From: Cyclostephanos tholiformis | Lineage: Eukaryota > Bacillariophyta > Thalassiosirophyceae > Thalassiosirales > Thalassiosiraceae | Assembly: GCA_036939975.1 (NCBI GenBank) | Contig: JALLPB010000292.1 | Coordinates: forward strand, 1 to 18,272 | Direction of reading: 5' to 3' | DNA length: 18,272 nt | Shown: one piece after another, positions 8,157 to 17,636 of the stretch | How the letters are laid out: each line of letters starts with the position of its first letter | Numbering within the stretch: the first letter of the stretch is position 1 | Program-made: the position numbers and the translations under genes | Notes under the pieces: generated by a model | Databases searched by the model: none | What the model was told of the DNA's origin: nothing | Seen by the model: only the letters and a program-made list of their open reading frames with translations

Positions 8157-8700
8157 CCTGTGATTGTCACTGCAACAGTTGCACACTTTGTGTCATCCAT
8201 GGTCGTGTGGATGTGGATTCTTTTTTGCTGATGAGCTCAAGCATTTGCATGGTGTTCATTGCAAAACAGACCGGCATTTGATCCTTATTCAGGATGAAAT
8301 GTGGGTCATGGTAGCTGCTGCCAACAATGCAGCACATGAACAGCATGCATTCAAGCACTTCACTTGCAACTTTGGCAGGGGCTCACTGCATGATGTGTGT
8401 GCCCATTTGATAGCATGTTGAATGGTCCACAAGCCAGTGCTTCATCATGTTGCATCTCTTCATGGTGTACAACTTCTCACAAAAGTTAGACTAGAGAACG
8501 GAGAACACCAGAGAAAAGAGAACATGTTAACAACAATCCCCTGCTTGCATATCTCAAAGATGGAGCAGAGCAGGGGTTTGTTGGTTGCATCCATTCCAAC
8601 TGGCAAAGCAGGCTAGGGAGGCTCGCCCTCTTTTTGCTCTTGAAGAGCAAGTCCTTGGGGTCCATATCCCCAATCTTCTATGCCTCCCACTTCCAAAGAA
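8157..8700 (-). pseudogene. Pogo-type (DDE_1) transposase, decayed N-terminal part
   Basis: The minus strand reads, with breaks: LLCSIFEICKQGIVVNM; YTMKRCNMMKHWLVDH; CYQMGTHIMQ then a stop, then APAKVASEV; and HFILNKDQMPVCFAMN, carrying the first catalytic Asp (codon 8281-8283) in the position of the family's NMDQTPV motif. After that, MLELISKK shifts frame within an A-run to RIHIHTTMDDTK and CATVAVTITG, ending where the second element is inserted. The continuation is at 5817-6345. The upstream limit is uncertain; DPKDLLFKSKKRASLPSLL near 8640-8680 is probably part of it. At least one stop and two frame changes make it non-functional. The DNA-binding N-terminus is not identifiable. Confidence 0.83.
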
Positions 8701-9443
8701 GTGAAGTGCTCATATGAAGCTCCACTGCGGTGCAATGGAGTGACTTCTCCCCCACACAAATACACAACACGAGGCCATACTTCCTGTTACCAGTGTGGCA
8801 AACATGGATTTTGCTGCTTTTGCCACCCAGCTGGATGACAAGAACCATTAGGAGGAAATTTTATAAGGTGGGTTTTGAGGTGGGAAAGGAGGTGGAGAAA
8901 AGATTGTGTGCTATTTTTCATTTTTCAGACATAACAAAAATTAGAGGGTCCCCAATTTTAACTCCTCAGACTTCTTAAACTATGAGTTTTTTGTGTCACA
9001 TCCTTTGAAATTAGCTGTTTATTCTCCCTTGGTCTGATCTGAATGGTATTTCCAGTACCACAAAAAGTACCACAAATAGTACCTTCAATATTGGTGACTC
9101 TATTTCTTCTTTGTGATCATTCATTGCATGTGACCCTTGCCCTGGTCTCCCTCACCACCCAAGCTCTTGCCCCTCTTGCTACCCATGCTCTTGCTGCTCT
9201 TGCTGCCCTTTCCACTTGCCATTTCCAGGTCATCACCATGATTGTCAGCACCATCATTTTAGTTGCACTTGCCCTAACCCTGTCCCTCTTGTCCTCACTG
9301 CCTTAGATGTCATCACCCTAGCCATTGTACTTGCTGCCCTCATTGCACTCCTCACACTTGTCACCTTTGTCCTTTGTCATCTCTGTACTAGCCATCCCCA
9401 TTGCCAGTTTTGTCATTGCCATTGCCCTCTACCACCACTCTAG
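8701..9443 (-). other. Decayed flank of the transposase, with a basic low-complexity frame
   Basis: On the minus strand between about 9260 and 9121 one frame reads DDLEMASGKGSKSSKSMGSK, then RGKSLGGEGDQGKGHMQ and a stop at 9121. This basic Ser/Lys/Gly-rich stretch could be the decayed N-terminal leader of the transposase, but nothing connects it to 8700 in a single frame. The plus strand here is a CTTGCC/CTTGCT-rich pseudo-repeat giving Leu/Ala-rich frames that I regard as artefacts. Near 9057-9085, AGTACCACAAA-like units recur. Confidence 0.3.
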
Positions 9444-11188
9444 TATCCACTCTGTGTATCGTGATCACATGTTACAACTACATCCATGATGAGCTCAACA
9501 AAAATAGTAATCCAGCAGATGTTGTATTTTTGTCATAAAGGCCGTTTCGAGTTACTATTTTTGCCCCCACCAGAAAATAGTACCTCAAAATACCAAAATA
9601 ATCTTGTGACAGAACAGGCCTTAATGTCCAGAAATTGGAAAGTGGTATACAGTCAAAGTGTTGAGTTAGTCAAAATAGTTTTTCACAATAAGATTTCTTG
9701 TTCAAAACATAAATAAAACACAACCCTCAAAGATGCACACAGCCACGAGACATCACCATGACAAAGTGTGGAATTGTCTTGTAGATAAGAAGACAGATGT
9801 CTTGTTAAATGGATATCTTGACGTAGGAATTCTGTAGATTGGGTGTACGGAGCAAGCATTTTCTTGAGTGGTTCCTATGCCACAAGGTCCTAACAGTGAG
9901 TCTTATATTAAAGGATTTTGACGTGGGGGTAAGAATACAGAATCAACATGTGAGTGGTCAACAATAGACACCACAATGGCAGAGCCATCTGTTGGTACAG
10001 TGACTTGTCAGCTGTGACTTATCCACAGGAAGTTTATCTAGTGAAGGGTGGCATTGTAGCAACTTATGTAGAATGCCTTTGAATTGCAGTTGATAACATC
10101 CACATGGGAAAACATACTTACCACCTGTTGACTCAAGGATGGGACCAGAAAAGATACCTCCTCCATGCCATAGAAACAGTTTAATGCATTCATCACATTC
10201 CCACCCTTTTCATGCCAGGCTCTTTGCCTCGAAGACTTTACAGAAATAAATGCAAATAGTGCAAAAGAGGCCACACCTTAAGGTCCAGCAATGACTTTTG
10301 AACAAAGAGTACCACACTCTCTCCCACCCAAATGGACTAAGCCCTTAGTAGTGGTAGTGTAATGACAAACTAAATAAACAATGTTTCACTGCCTCACTGA
10401 CCTCCTGCTAAGAAAAAGAATTCCAGCCGGGTTGGTGGTGGGAAGGCTAGCTTTTGTGTATGAGACCTCAATTCTTTGCTTTAGCAAGAGAAACTTGTTG
10501 TTTGGGGGGCCGGCATCCCACGGGAGTTCTTGAATGTGGGGATTGTGGATAGTGGGATTGCACTGTTGAGAATGGGACACTTGCAGTCTTGTTCCCATTC
10601 GACCACCATGTTTTGGTGCCAACAATGGCCACACAATGGCAAGTGTGATGCTGTTGAGGGTCTGTCACATGCTTGCCACGATATGGATGTGTCATGGTGG
10701 GTGGTGGGAGAGGAGAGTGGAACTCACCACTCAATCCTGCACATCACAAGAAACTTCTTAATCATGTGCAGGTGTCCCAGAAGCCAAGCCCAGTAACAGG
10801 AAGGAGTAGCAGTAGGGCGGTGGCTAATACTATGATAAAATGGTATGGCATGGACTTAAGAAAAAACTTCGCCTCTTCACTCACATTCATGATTTAAACA
10901 GATTAGTATCTAATTGCAACATATAATTCAATAGCGGTTACTTTTTGCACCCAGCCCGGTATCCCCAAGCGTGCAATACAGCTCGTGGTGCCGGTAATTA
11001 GATGCACCAAAAAGCACGCACTATCACAATCGATTGCCTCCTCTCTCCTCACTTCTCGGCCATCGAAAATTATGGATGTAAGATATTATAGTGAACATCG
11101 ATCCGTCCCCGTTACCTGACCAAGCATCCCCTTACCCCGAAAGGGAAAAAAAGAAAAGAAAAGAGGGCAAGTAAACCAAGAACATCAA
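9444..11188. other. Long stretch with no supportable gene
   Basis: No frame in 9444-11188 has recognisable protein character. The open frames at 10038-10274, 10386-10734 and 10530-10897 are short, overlap on both strands and lack motifs. The left part keeps the CpG-poor, TG/CA-rich character of the transposon block and is probably decayed repeat DNA. CpG content rises again after about 10920, approaching the SNARE gene, whose 3' UTR and terminator should lie in the last few hundred bases (below 11189). Confidence 0.5.
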
Positions 11189-11622
11189 TCACGTATACAG
11201 AACCAGGAAGAATAATACCAATACGATCAAGCTCAGTATCAGTATCAACCCGAGTTGACACTTGCTCTTGGTCTTGAGTAATTTCGCCAGCTTCCCCATG
11301 ACCGCGCCCAGCTGCTCCTCTGCATCTGCCAAATCGTCCTCCAAATTTTTCAGCATGACGTTCTGCGTCTCGAGCTCCTCGTGTATCGTCTCGGCCATGT
11401 ACGAAACTCGAGTGACGGCCATGTCGAGGTCGTCGAGCGTCTCGTCCTGTCGTCGCATCATCAGGAGCGTCTCGGATCGCATTGGATCCATAATACCGGA
11501 CTCGACGTCCTCGACGACGACGTCGTCGTTGGCATGGCCGCGATGACCGTATCCACCCCGCCTCGCATTCCCCATCGCGTCGTTCTTCCCCGTCGTGCCA
11601 TTGGCGATTCCGTCGTCCATTA

Positions 11623-11663
<41 letters not shown>

Positions 11664-12540
11664 TGCGTTCGACCATCGCACGTTCGTCCATAAGGAGCTT
11701 GTCCCTCACCCATCCCGATTGCATCGACATTTTGATATTCGCTATATCGTCCTTCGCATCGTCGACGAACTTACGTCTATCGACGATCTCGCGTTCGGAT
11801 ATATGCGGGAACTTCGACCGTCCCCTCTCCACGACGCGTACCGTCGTCTCGAGGTCGTTCAGTGTCATTTCCGATAGCTTGATATTGCGCTTCAATCGCC
11901 TCTTCGATTCGCGCACGTCGTCAGCGTTGACCGACGTGTCGCATTCGCGCACGATGGAAAGGTACGCGTCGAGGCCGTCGCGGGCGACGCGGAGCTTCTC
12001 GACGAGGTCCGATCGGAACATGTGAAACGGATCGTCCTCGGAGATGTAACTCCTGTTCGTGGATGGCGACGTCGGGGTCGTTCCCCGTGGACACGGCACG
12101 ACGTCGCCGTTCGCGGTCGTCGACGTCGATCGACCATCGTTCCCTCCGCCGACGCCGACGCCGCCGACGGCGTCGACGTCCCGCCGGTAGCGATGATCGC
12201 CGATGTCCCCCCCCGATCGTCCATGCCCCCCACCACCCCCATCGTCATCCCCCGAGACGGATCGCGTCAGGGGCGTGGCCAAATCGGAATTACCGAGCAT
12301 CGACGACCTCCCGTTGTTCCCCCCTCCTCCCCCCCCCACGCTCGCGATTCTCCTGCCAAGAAGTCGCGACGCGACCGACGACGCCCCCGACGACGGAATT
12401 AGGCGTACTCCGCCGACCCCTCCATTATCATCGTCGCCATCATCGATACGGTACGATTTCGACGATAGGGATATGTCGTCCATGGCCATTCGATCGTCCA
12501 TCGACGCCATGGAGTAGTCGCCGCCGTTGTGGGTAGACAT
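11189..12540 (-). CDS. Syntaxin 6/10-type Qc-SNARE, frame broken at poly-G
   Basis: The first frame starts at an ATG at 12540. Residues 1-168 are Gly/Asp/Ser-rich. Residues ~169-275 are a syntaxin-6 N-terminal three-helix domain (EDDPFHMFRSDLVEKL, LNDLETTVRVVE, KFPHISEREIVDRRKFVDDA). It then enters a Gly run encoded by the 37-base homopolymer at 11624-11660. Downstream, a frame offset by one base continues with a linker, a SNARE helix (RRQDETLDDLDMAVTRV, HEELETQNVMLKNLEDDL with the central-layer Gln in ETQN, and VMGKLAKLLK), then a C-terminal membrane anchor (LGLILILSLIVLVLFFLVLY), stopping at 11189. Domain order is that of syntaxin 6/Tlg1/SYP61, which acts in trans-Golgi-endosome fusion. The shift needs one extra or two fewer bases in the run, so an assembly error or length polymorphism is more likely than a dead gene, because both halves are well conserved. 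The 168-residue leader is unusual for the family. Confidence 0.9.
11624..11660. repeat. Uninterrupted run of 37 C (poly-G in the SNARE mRNA)
   Basis: Thirty-seven consecutive C on the plus strand, between TAT and TCCTGCG, encode the Gly linker between the SNARE's N-terminal domain and SNARE helix. Thirty-seven leaves remainder 1 on division by three, whereas joining the two conserved frames needs remainder 2. Runs of this length are prone to replication slippage and to sequencing miscounts. Confidence 0.97.
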
Positions 12541-13294
12541 GAAGAATTATATATATATATATATATATAATATGATACCCCCCCGCCAAATTCCCACCCC
12601 GCCCTTCTTATGATTTTTTTACCCCCCAATCTCCGCCGTGGGCGTTTTTTTTTTTTAAATCGATGGGAAAATCTCTTCGTTTTTACTTTTTTTTTCTCTC
12701 TCTCTACTATCTAGAGGGGGTGGGATAATGACGGTTCTCAAGAGTCTTGCATTATATTTCATCCTCGTCATTTCGATTCGGCGGATCGGTTACGTATTCG
12801 TCATTGTTGGCAGAACGAATTGGGATATGAGGCGTGTTTTTCCTTTTTTAGTTTTTGTTTTTGATGCCCTCCTCCTCATCCTCTCTCTCTCCAGCAGCTC
12901 TCTCTCTCACACTCTCTCTCTCCGCTCTCTCTCTCTGTCTTTCGTCTTTCCGTTGTACATACGTTCTGTGTTTGGGGCTCACTTGGATTGGGGCCCCAGG
13001 CCAGGGCGAGATAGAGAGGGGGCAGCTCAAAAAAAAAATTCTATCTACGGACAGACGATTCCACATGTGAGTAGGAATTAGTGAATGATTTTCCTTTTTG
13101 GTGTACGTACTAAGTACTTTAGGTACCTAGTTTACGCTGTGATGGCTGTGATAATAATAATATTATTATGGTGTGATGTGTGAGGTGATCTGATCTACTT
13201 ACCTATATCAATCTATGCTCGTCGGAAGCCTTGCCACACAAAACTCCCCATACAGGAGAACTAACACTGTATCTAGGTATTTTATCATGCTGCC
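12541..13294. promoter_or_regulatory. Divergent intergenic region between SNARE and nitroreductase genes
   Basis: These 754 bp separate two divergent start codons, so both promoters and 5' UTRs lie here. Visible features are a TA dinucleotide repeat (12548-12569) within 30 bp of the SNARE ATG, T-runs and CT-rich tracts near 12640-12710 and 12880-12945, and an ATAATAATAATATTATTAT inverted repeat near 13151-13169. I see no convincing canonical TATA box. The plus-strand open frame at 12728-13081 comes from the CT tracts and is not a credible gene. Confidence 0.5.
12548..12569. repeat. TA dinucleotide microsatellite
   Basis: An uninterrupted TATATA... tract of 22 bases starts 8 bp upstream of the SNARE gene's ATG (minus strand), in its 5' UTR or core promoter. 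It is likely to vary in length between alleles. Confidence 0.9.
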
Positions 13295-13859
13295 ATGACG
13301 TCGTTCCTTTGCACCGCGAAAAGGGGATGTAATAATTCAGCATCGATCATCCCCGCGCTGATGTGGATGATGCTCGCTACGATGCCACGAGATGCACGTG
13401 CCCTACTCCCGGGACTTTCGTCGGTGATGCCGCGTCCCTCATCATCATCGTCATCATCATCATCATCATCATCATGGTCCCACTCGCATCGCCGAACTCG
13501 CGCCCCATTATTCTCGAGCATGTCAAGGTCGTTAACGACGCCGTCGTCTTCGTCGTGTTACCCCCCGATATTATGCGTCGAATATGATGCGCGTGGACGG
13601 GACGTACCCCGGGGTGGTGGTCGTCGCTTCGACCGCACATCGTGCGACCATGACCGCCGGCGGGGGTGGAAATTCGGGGGGGGAGGGAAGGAGCGGACGA
13701 CGCGACGAGCGATGATGTCGCGGGATTATGCGAGCTCGGGCGATTCGAGTTATTACGATAATAATGCGCATGGTGGCGACGATGACGACTATTCGAATAT
13801 ATTCGACGACGACGACGACGACGACGAAGAGAAAACGAACGAGGACGGGGTCGTTCGAC

Positions 13860-13914
<55 letters not shown>

Positions 13915-15178
13915 GCGCGGCGAAAGCGGTGGTGGCGGCAGCGTCCTCGGATACCGCGGTGACAACGGCGACGACGACGACGACGACTACGCGAGCGATG
14001 CGGCAACCTCCTTCGAGGGCGTGGTGAACGCCCGATATGCCTGCACGCGATTTCGCAGACATCGAGAGGCCCCAACACGTCGGCGGGACGTCGACGGCGA
14101 TGCTGGCGAAGACGACAAAATCATCGCTATATCATCGTCGACATCAACATCAACAATACCAACAACGATACCAATAACAACGAATGCCACGACGACGACG
14201 ACGACGACGACGACGATGACAAGGAGCGCATCGTCGATCGCACCATCGCCGCCCGGGGCATCCATATCCGACCCGACAATCGTCGATATCGCGAGGCGTT
14301 GTCTCGAATTATCGACGCGCGCTCCCACGGGATTCAACGTCCAACCCTACCGCATCGTACTGGTTCACGACGCGGCCGTCAAGGAGCGCGTGGCGAGGTA
14401 TTGCCTCGGCAGGAACGCCGATAGGGTACGAGATTCGGATTGCACGGCGATATTCCTGGCCGATCGTCAGTGCGGACGGGATTGGCGCGGCAGGTACATC
14501 GATTTGCTCTCGAGGGGGGATGATGCCGCGGACGTGGTAGCTAACGATGATTCGTCGTCGTCGTCGTCGAATACGACGACGACGACGACTACGGGCAGAA
14601 GGACGTCCCGAACGAGTGGCGGTAGACGCTCGTTGTCGAAACGATCGCTAATCAAATTGCGCCTTCTGATACTACTCTTCTCGAGCGGTTATCCCCTACC
14701 TCGATTCATATCGATGCCGATATCGTGCATCGTACGATTTGGCGTATCCGCGCTCGCCTTCCTCGGACGATGGATGATCCGCATGGCGGGGGATGACGCG
14801 AGGGGGGCGAGCTCGTTACTCCTCCTACCGACGTTATCGTCGTCGGAAACATGGTCCCAGAAGAATACCATGCTCGTGGCGATGACTTACATGCTGGCAT
14901 GCACGTCGCGCGGGATCGTCACATGTCCGATGGAGGGATACGATGCGCTCGGCATCAAGGGGGCGTTGGGGATACCCCCCGGACGGTATAGCGTACCGTT
15001 GATCGTGAGCGCCGGCAAGCCGTACAGACGCGGAGGCAATTATGCGAACGATGGGGGGGATGATGACGATGAAAATGAGACCGACGATGCGGGTTTGGGC
15101 CACGGGGGCGGGGACATGTCGCCGCGATATCCCATCGAGGAGGTCGTGTATGGGAATGGATTCGGCATGCCCGTCTAA
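13295..15178 (+). CDS. Nitroreductase-family flavoprotein with long low-complexity leader
   Basis: Intronless, 627 residues from the ATG at 13295. Residues 325-627 show the nitroreductase (FMN) fold: DIARRCLELSTRAPTGFNVQPY (residues 331-352) resembles the FMN-binding N-terminal segment of the family, followed by YRIVLVHD and a C-terminal half with NTMLVAMTYMLACTSRGIV, KGALGIPPGRYSVPLIVSAG and a closing GNGFGMPV. Such enzymes use NAD(P)H and FMN to reduce nitro compounds, quinones or similar acceptors; the substrate cannot be read here. The first ~30 residues include a hydrophobic run (SIIPALMWMMLATM) and then ARALLPGL, suggesting a signal peptide and possibly plastid import, though the usual diatom motif is not clear. 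Residues ~45-320 are Ser, Asp and Thr runs, including 17-18 Ser from a TCA repeat. A second Ser/Thr/Arg-rich insertion (about 408-455) splits the fold. Confidence 0.83.
13861..13914. repeat. (ATC)18 microsatellite in coding sequence
   Basis: Eighteen perfect ATC units read in frame as TCA, giving a polyserine run in the nitroreductase gene's leader. Being a triplet repeat, length changes keep the frame. Shorter relatives lie at about 13440-13475 (TCA/ATC) and 14190-14219 (ACG). Confidence 0.95.
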
Positions 15179-15585
15179 ATAATGGAGAAAACCTGGGGTA
15201 GGTTTTCACGTGATGGCGGGAAGAGGATCACCTGGCGGATATTATCCTGACGACTATTTCGAGCTCTCTCGTTTCTCTCTAGAGGGAGGTAGCACGATGT
15301 CCTTCGCGGAAAAAGTGTTGGCATTCATGGGCAGGACAAATTGGTAATCCGGTGATGACTGATTCGGACCATACTGTTCTCTTGTATCGTTAATGCACCA
15401 AGACATGGAGCATCAAGGAGGAATTGTAATAACCGTCCTAAATTGATGTATACTCACCACGTCATGAGCTATATTTCTTTCCGTGAATTCACAATCGAGA
15501 ATGGTGGGAAAAATTAACAAATTAATCTGTTGCAAATTAATTTCAGCCATCCCAACACACCTAACCCCGAATCCACCGCAATATA
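15179..15585. other. Convergent intergenic region
   Basis: This 407-bp gap lies between two genes transcribed towards each other, so it holds both 3' UTRs and terminators. AT content rises towards 15500-15540 (AAATTAACAAATTAATC). There is no coding frame or structured RNA that I can defend. Confidence 0.5.
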
Positions 15586-17636
15586 TCAGACAGCTGCTAC
15601 AGTTGACATAGTATTGTTCATTACTGAGCCCCTAGCTAATACCAATGTCCGTGTGGGATTTCGGCTCCGACTGCTAAGGAAAGCGGAGACACTACTTGAT
15701 GTCATTCCTCGACAGTCTACTTCATCCACAGATATCAACAAATCTCCTACCATAATCATTCCACGCAAAGCGCTCGATTCCTTGATTGCGTACACAACGG
15801 GTAAGTCTCCATTGGGATTATTAAGCACAACGCCTAACTTCCCTGCTGGTGCGACGACTGTAAAGTAGTCTAGAGCGTTTTCGCCATCACCTACAGGATT
15901 TTGGTATATGTCTTCCAGAGTGGCATCTTCACCAAATAGCATGGCTTTGCTCCCGACGGTTGTGTCGCCCATTCGACTCGCATTCCCAGTTGGGTCGGGC
16001 CTAATTCCATATATGTGTAACTGAGATCTCAGGCTAGAGTTGCAAATGAGATTGACTTCAGGAACAAATTCGGACCATACACAAGAAAATAGAACTGATC
16101 ACATGAAGACTCACCTCTCTGCCCCCACCGTCATATCAGCGTCCAACGGTGTATTCGCTGCCTCGCCCATGTATGGATCTCCGAGTGTACTAATATCATC
16201 GATATCAGTTTGTTGAATCGTGCCAAAATAACTTTCCCCCTGTTGAATCGAGAGTTGACTTCTCCCTCCATGATTTACGGTCTCACTTTTGGTAAGACTT
16301 TTGGTCGTCCTGGTTTCGATTTCCAACCCAGTCCTATCGGGCTCGCTTTTTTCGCCGTGAGAATCTTTCTCGTTCCCCCCTATTCTCCTCCTGACAATAA
16401 ATAATCCTAATGCCAAGGTAATTGCAAACCCGCAAGCCCCCCCCGCCACTCCTGCTATAACGAAGTACATATTACTAGGGGCCCCGCCGTCGCCACTCTC
16501 CTCTAACAAAGATGATTCAGTTTCCAGCTTGCCGCAGTCACAATCACAGCCACATTCACAGCATCCAGGGTAGTAAATGTCCTTCCCTTCTTCGGTGGGT
16601 GAGATAGAAGGAAACTCGGTTGGGCGATCATTCGCGTTTATGGGGATCATTGTTTCGTGGCTATCATTAGTATCGACAGAAGATGGCGTAGGTGTTGGGG
16701 GCGCGGGGCAATCTTCTGGACATGAATCATAGTCTTCGGGGGCTTCACAAACACCATCATCACATTTAGGTACTACCACATCATAGAATGGTGGTGGGGT
16801 GGGCCCCTCCACCTCAGTCGGCCCTAAGATGTTACTGACCGGTTGAGATGTTAGCATTTCTGTCGGTGATGGCGATGCTTCTGTTGGCGACTTAGTAGGT
16901 CTCTCCGAAGGGGGTGGCGACGCCGGGATCTTGGGTAAATTAGTCGTATCGCCGTGATGAAAATATGTCGATAATGATCAGTTCAATAAGATATGTGTTG
17001 AATGTAAAATAATCAGTTGAGACGACGCTCGCAAACAGTAATCAGACGACCAATTTAACGACCCCAAATACTTACATCTACGGGAGCGATTGGAATCGGC
17101 GTTATTGGCTCAGGCGTTATTTGAACCGGCGTTATTGGTTCAGGCGTTTCAGGTGTTATTGGTGCAGGCGTAATACGTTCAGGCGTTGTTGGCTCTTGCG
17201 TCGCATAGATATACTGTCCATCATAATCGGCGAAGGCGCATGATTTCGATGCTACATCGTACGTGACCTCATAGAGTGATTGAAAATTTTCACCACTACA
17301 GCCAGATCCATCCCCGAAATCTAGATCGAATCCCACAATGAATGTATCCGCATCGGAAACGTCGTGTACAAATGTTCTTGTTTTCTCCTGCCATTCACCA
17401 CTGCTGTAGTTGTCGCTGATTTTTTCTTCATCCTGACCCCAAAGAAATTCAAGTGAAGCCTCAAACGAGTCAGACCCGGAGTCTAAAAATTTTACTGTGA
17501 ACGTCGTCGAAAAAATTCCACCGCTCGGATCACAAGAATGTTCTTGCCTGTATTTGCATCCGGAGGCGATGTTGGTGGCTCTCAGAAAAAAAAAGAACAC
17601 GGCGTTGGCGGCATTGAAGGGGGGTGGTGTCTTCAT
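15586..17636 (-). CDS. Receptor-like type I membrane protein with cytoplasmic PDZ domain
   Basis: Three exons on the minus strand: 17636-17076, 16929-16115 and 16033-15586. Splicing keeps one frame and gives 607 residues. In order: signal peptide (1-~24, MKTPPPFNAANAVFFFFLRA); an ectodomain with several Cys (to ~150) that I do not recognise; a Thr/Pro stalk of PITPEPITP repeats (~155-187); the Cys motif CDDGVCEAPEDYDSCPEDC (243-261); a CCECGCDCDC cluster (309-318); one transmembrane helix (~342-365) followed by RRR; a cytoplasmic tail with DISTLGDPYMGE; and a PDZ domain (~515-593) with carboxylate-binding loop GKLGVVL, IKESSAL and VGDLLISVDEVD. PDZ domains bind C-terminal peptides, so this looks like a surface receptor or adhesion protein that recruits partners inside the cell. 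Similar TM-plus-PDZ proteins occur in diatoms. The ligand is unknown. An in-frame TTG further upstream was not used as a start. Confidence 0.86.
16034..16114 (-). other. Intron 2 of the PDZ membrane protein gene (81 bp)
   Basis: The donor is GTGAGT (starting at 16114, minus strand) and the acceptor CTCTAG ends at 16034. It splits a Ser codon, AG/C. A nearer AG at 16021-16022 would shift the frame, so it was rejected. Without splicing, the frame stops two bases into the donor. Confidence 0.75.
16930..17075 (-). other. Intron 1 of the PDZ membrane protein gene (146 bp)
   Basis: The donor is GTAAGT (starting at 17075, minus strand). The acceptor TTTACCCAAG ends at 16930 and is preceded by a CTAAT that could serve as branch point. 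Phase 0: GAT then ATC. Joining it continues the Thr/Pro/Ser-rich stalk on both sides (PVDIPASPPPSERPTKSPTE), which supports the choice. Confidence 0.75.

Noticed and set aside
9043..9443. Hydrophobic Leu/Ala/Thr-rich plus-strand ORFs that resemble membrane segments
   Set aside because: Produced by a degenerate CTTGCC-like repeat; frames shift repeatedly and the opposite strand gives a basic linker, so no membrane protein is supported.
9057..9600. Recurrent AGTACC(A/T)C units as possible terminal repeats of the host pogo element
   Set aside because: Too short and degenerate, and no matching inverted copy was found beyond 5817, so the host element's ends remain undetermined.
11112..11681. 189-codon third-frame ORF on the minus strand in the SNARE gene
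   Set aside because: Arg/Gly-rich shadow. The SNARE helix and membrane anchor lie in the neighbouring frame.
12728..13081. 117-codon plus-strand ORF in the divergent intergenic region
   Set aside because: Most of it is Leu/Ser from CT-rich tracts. It has no domain, and the position fits 5' UTR/promoter sequence.
13377..14078. 233-codon minus-strand ORF with long Met/Arg runs
   Set aside because: Antisense reading of the ATC and GAC triplet repeats of the nitroreductase gene.
16021..16022. Alternative 3' splice site (CTCAG) for intron 2
   Set aside because: Using it leaves 815 and 435-base exons out of phase; the CTCTAG acceptor at 16034 keeps the PDZ frame open.
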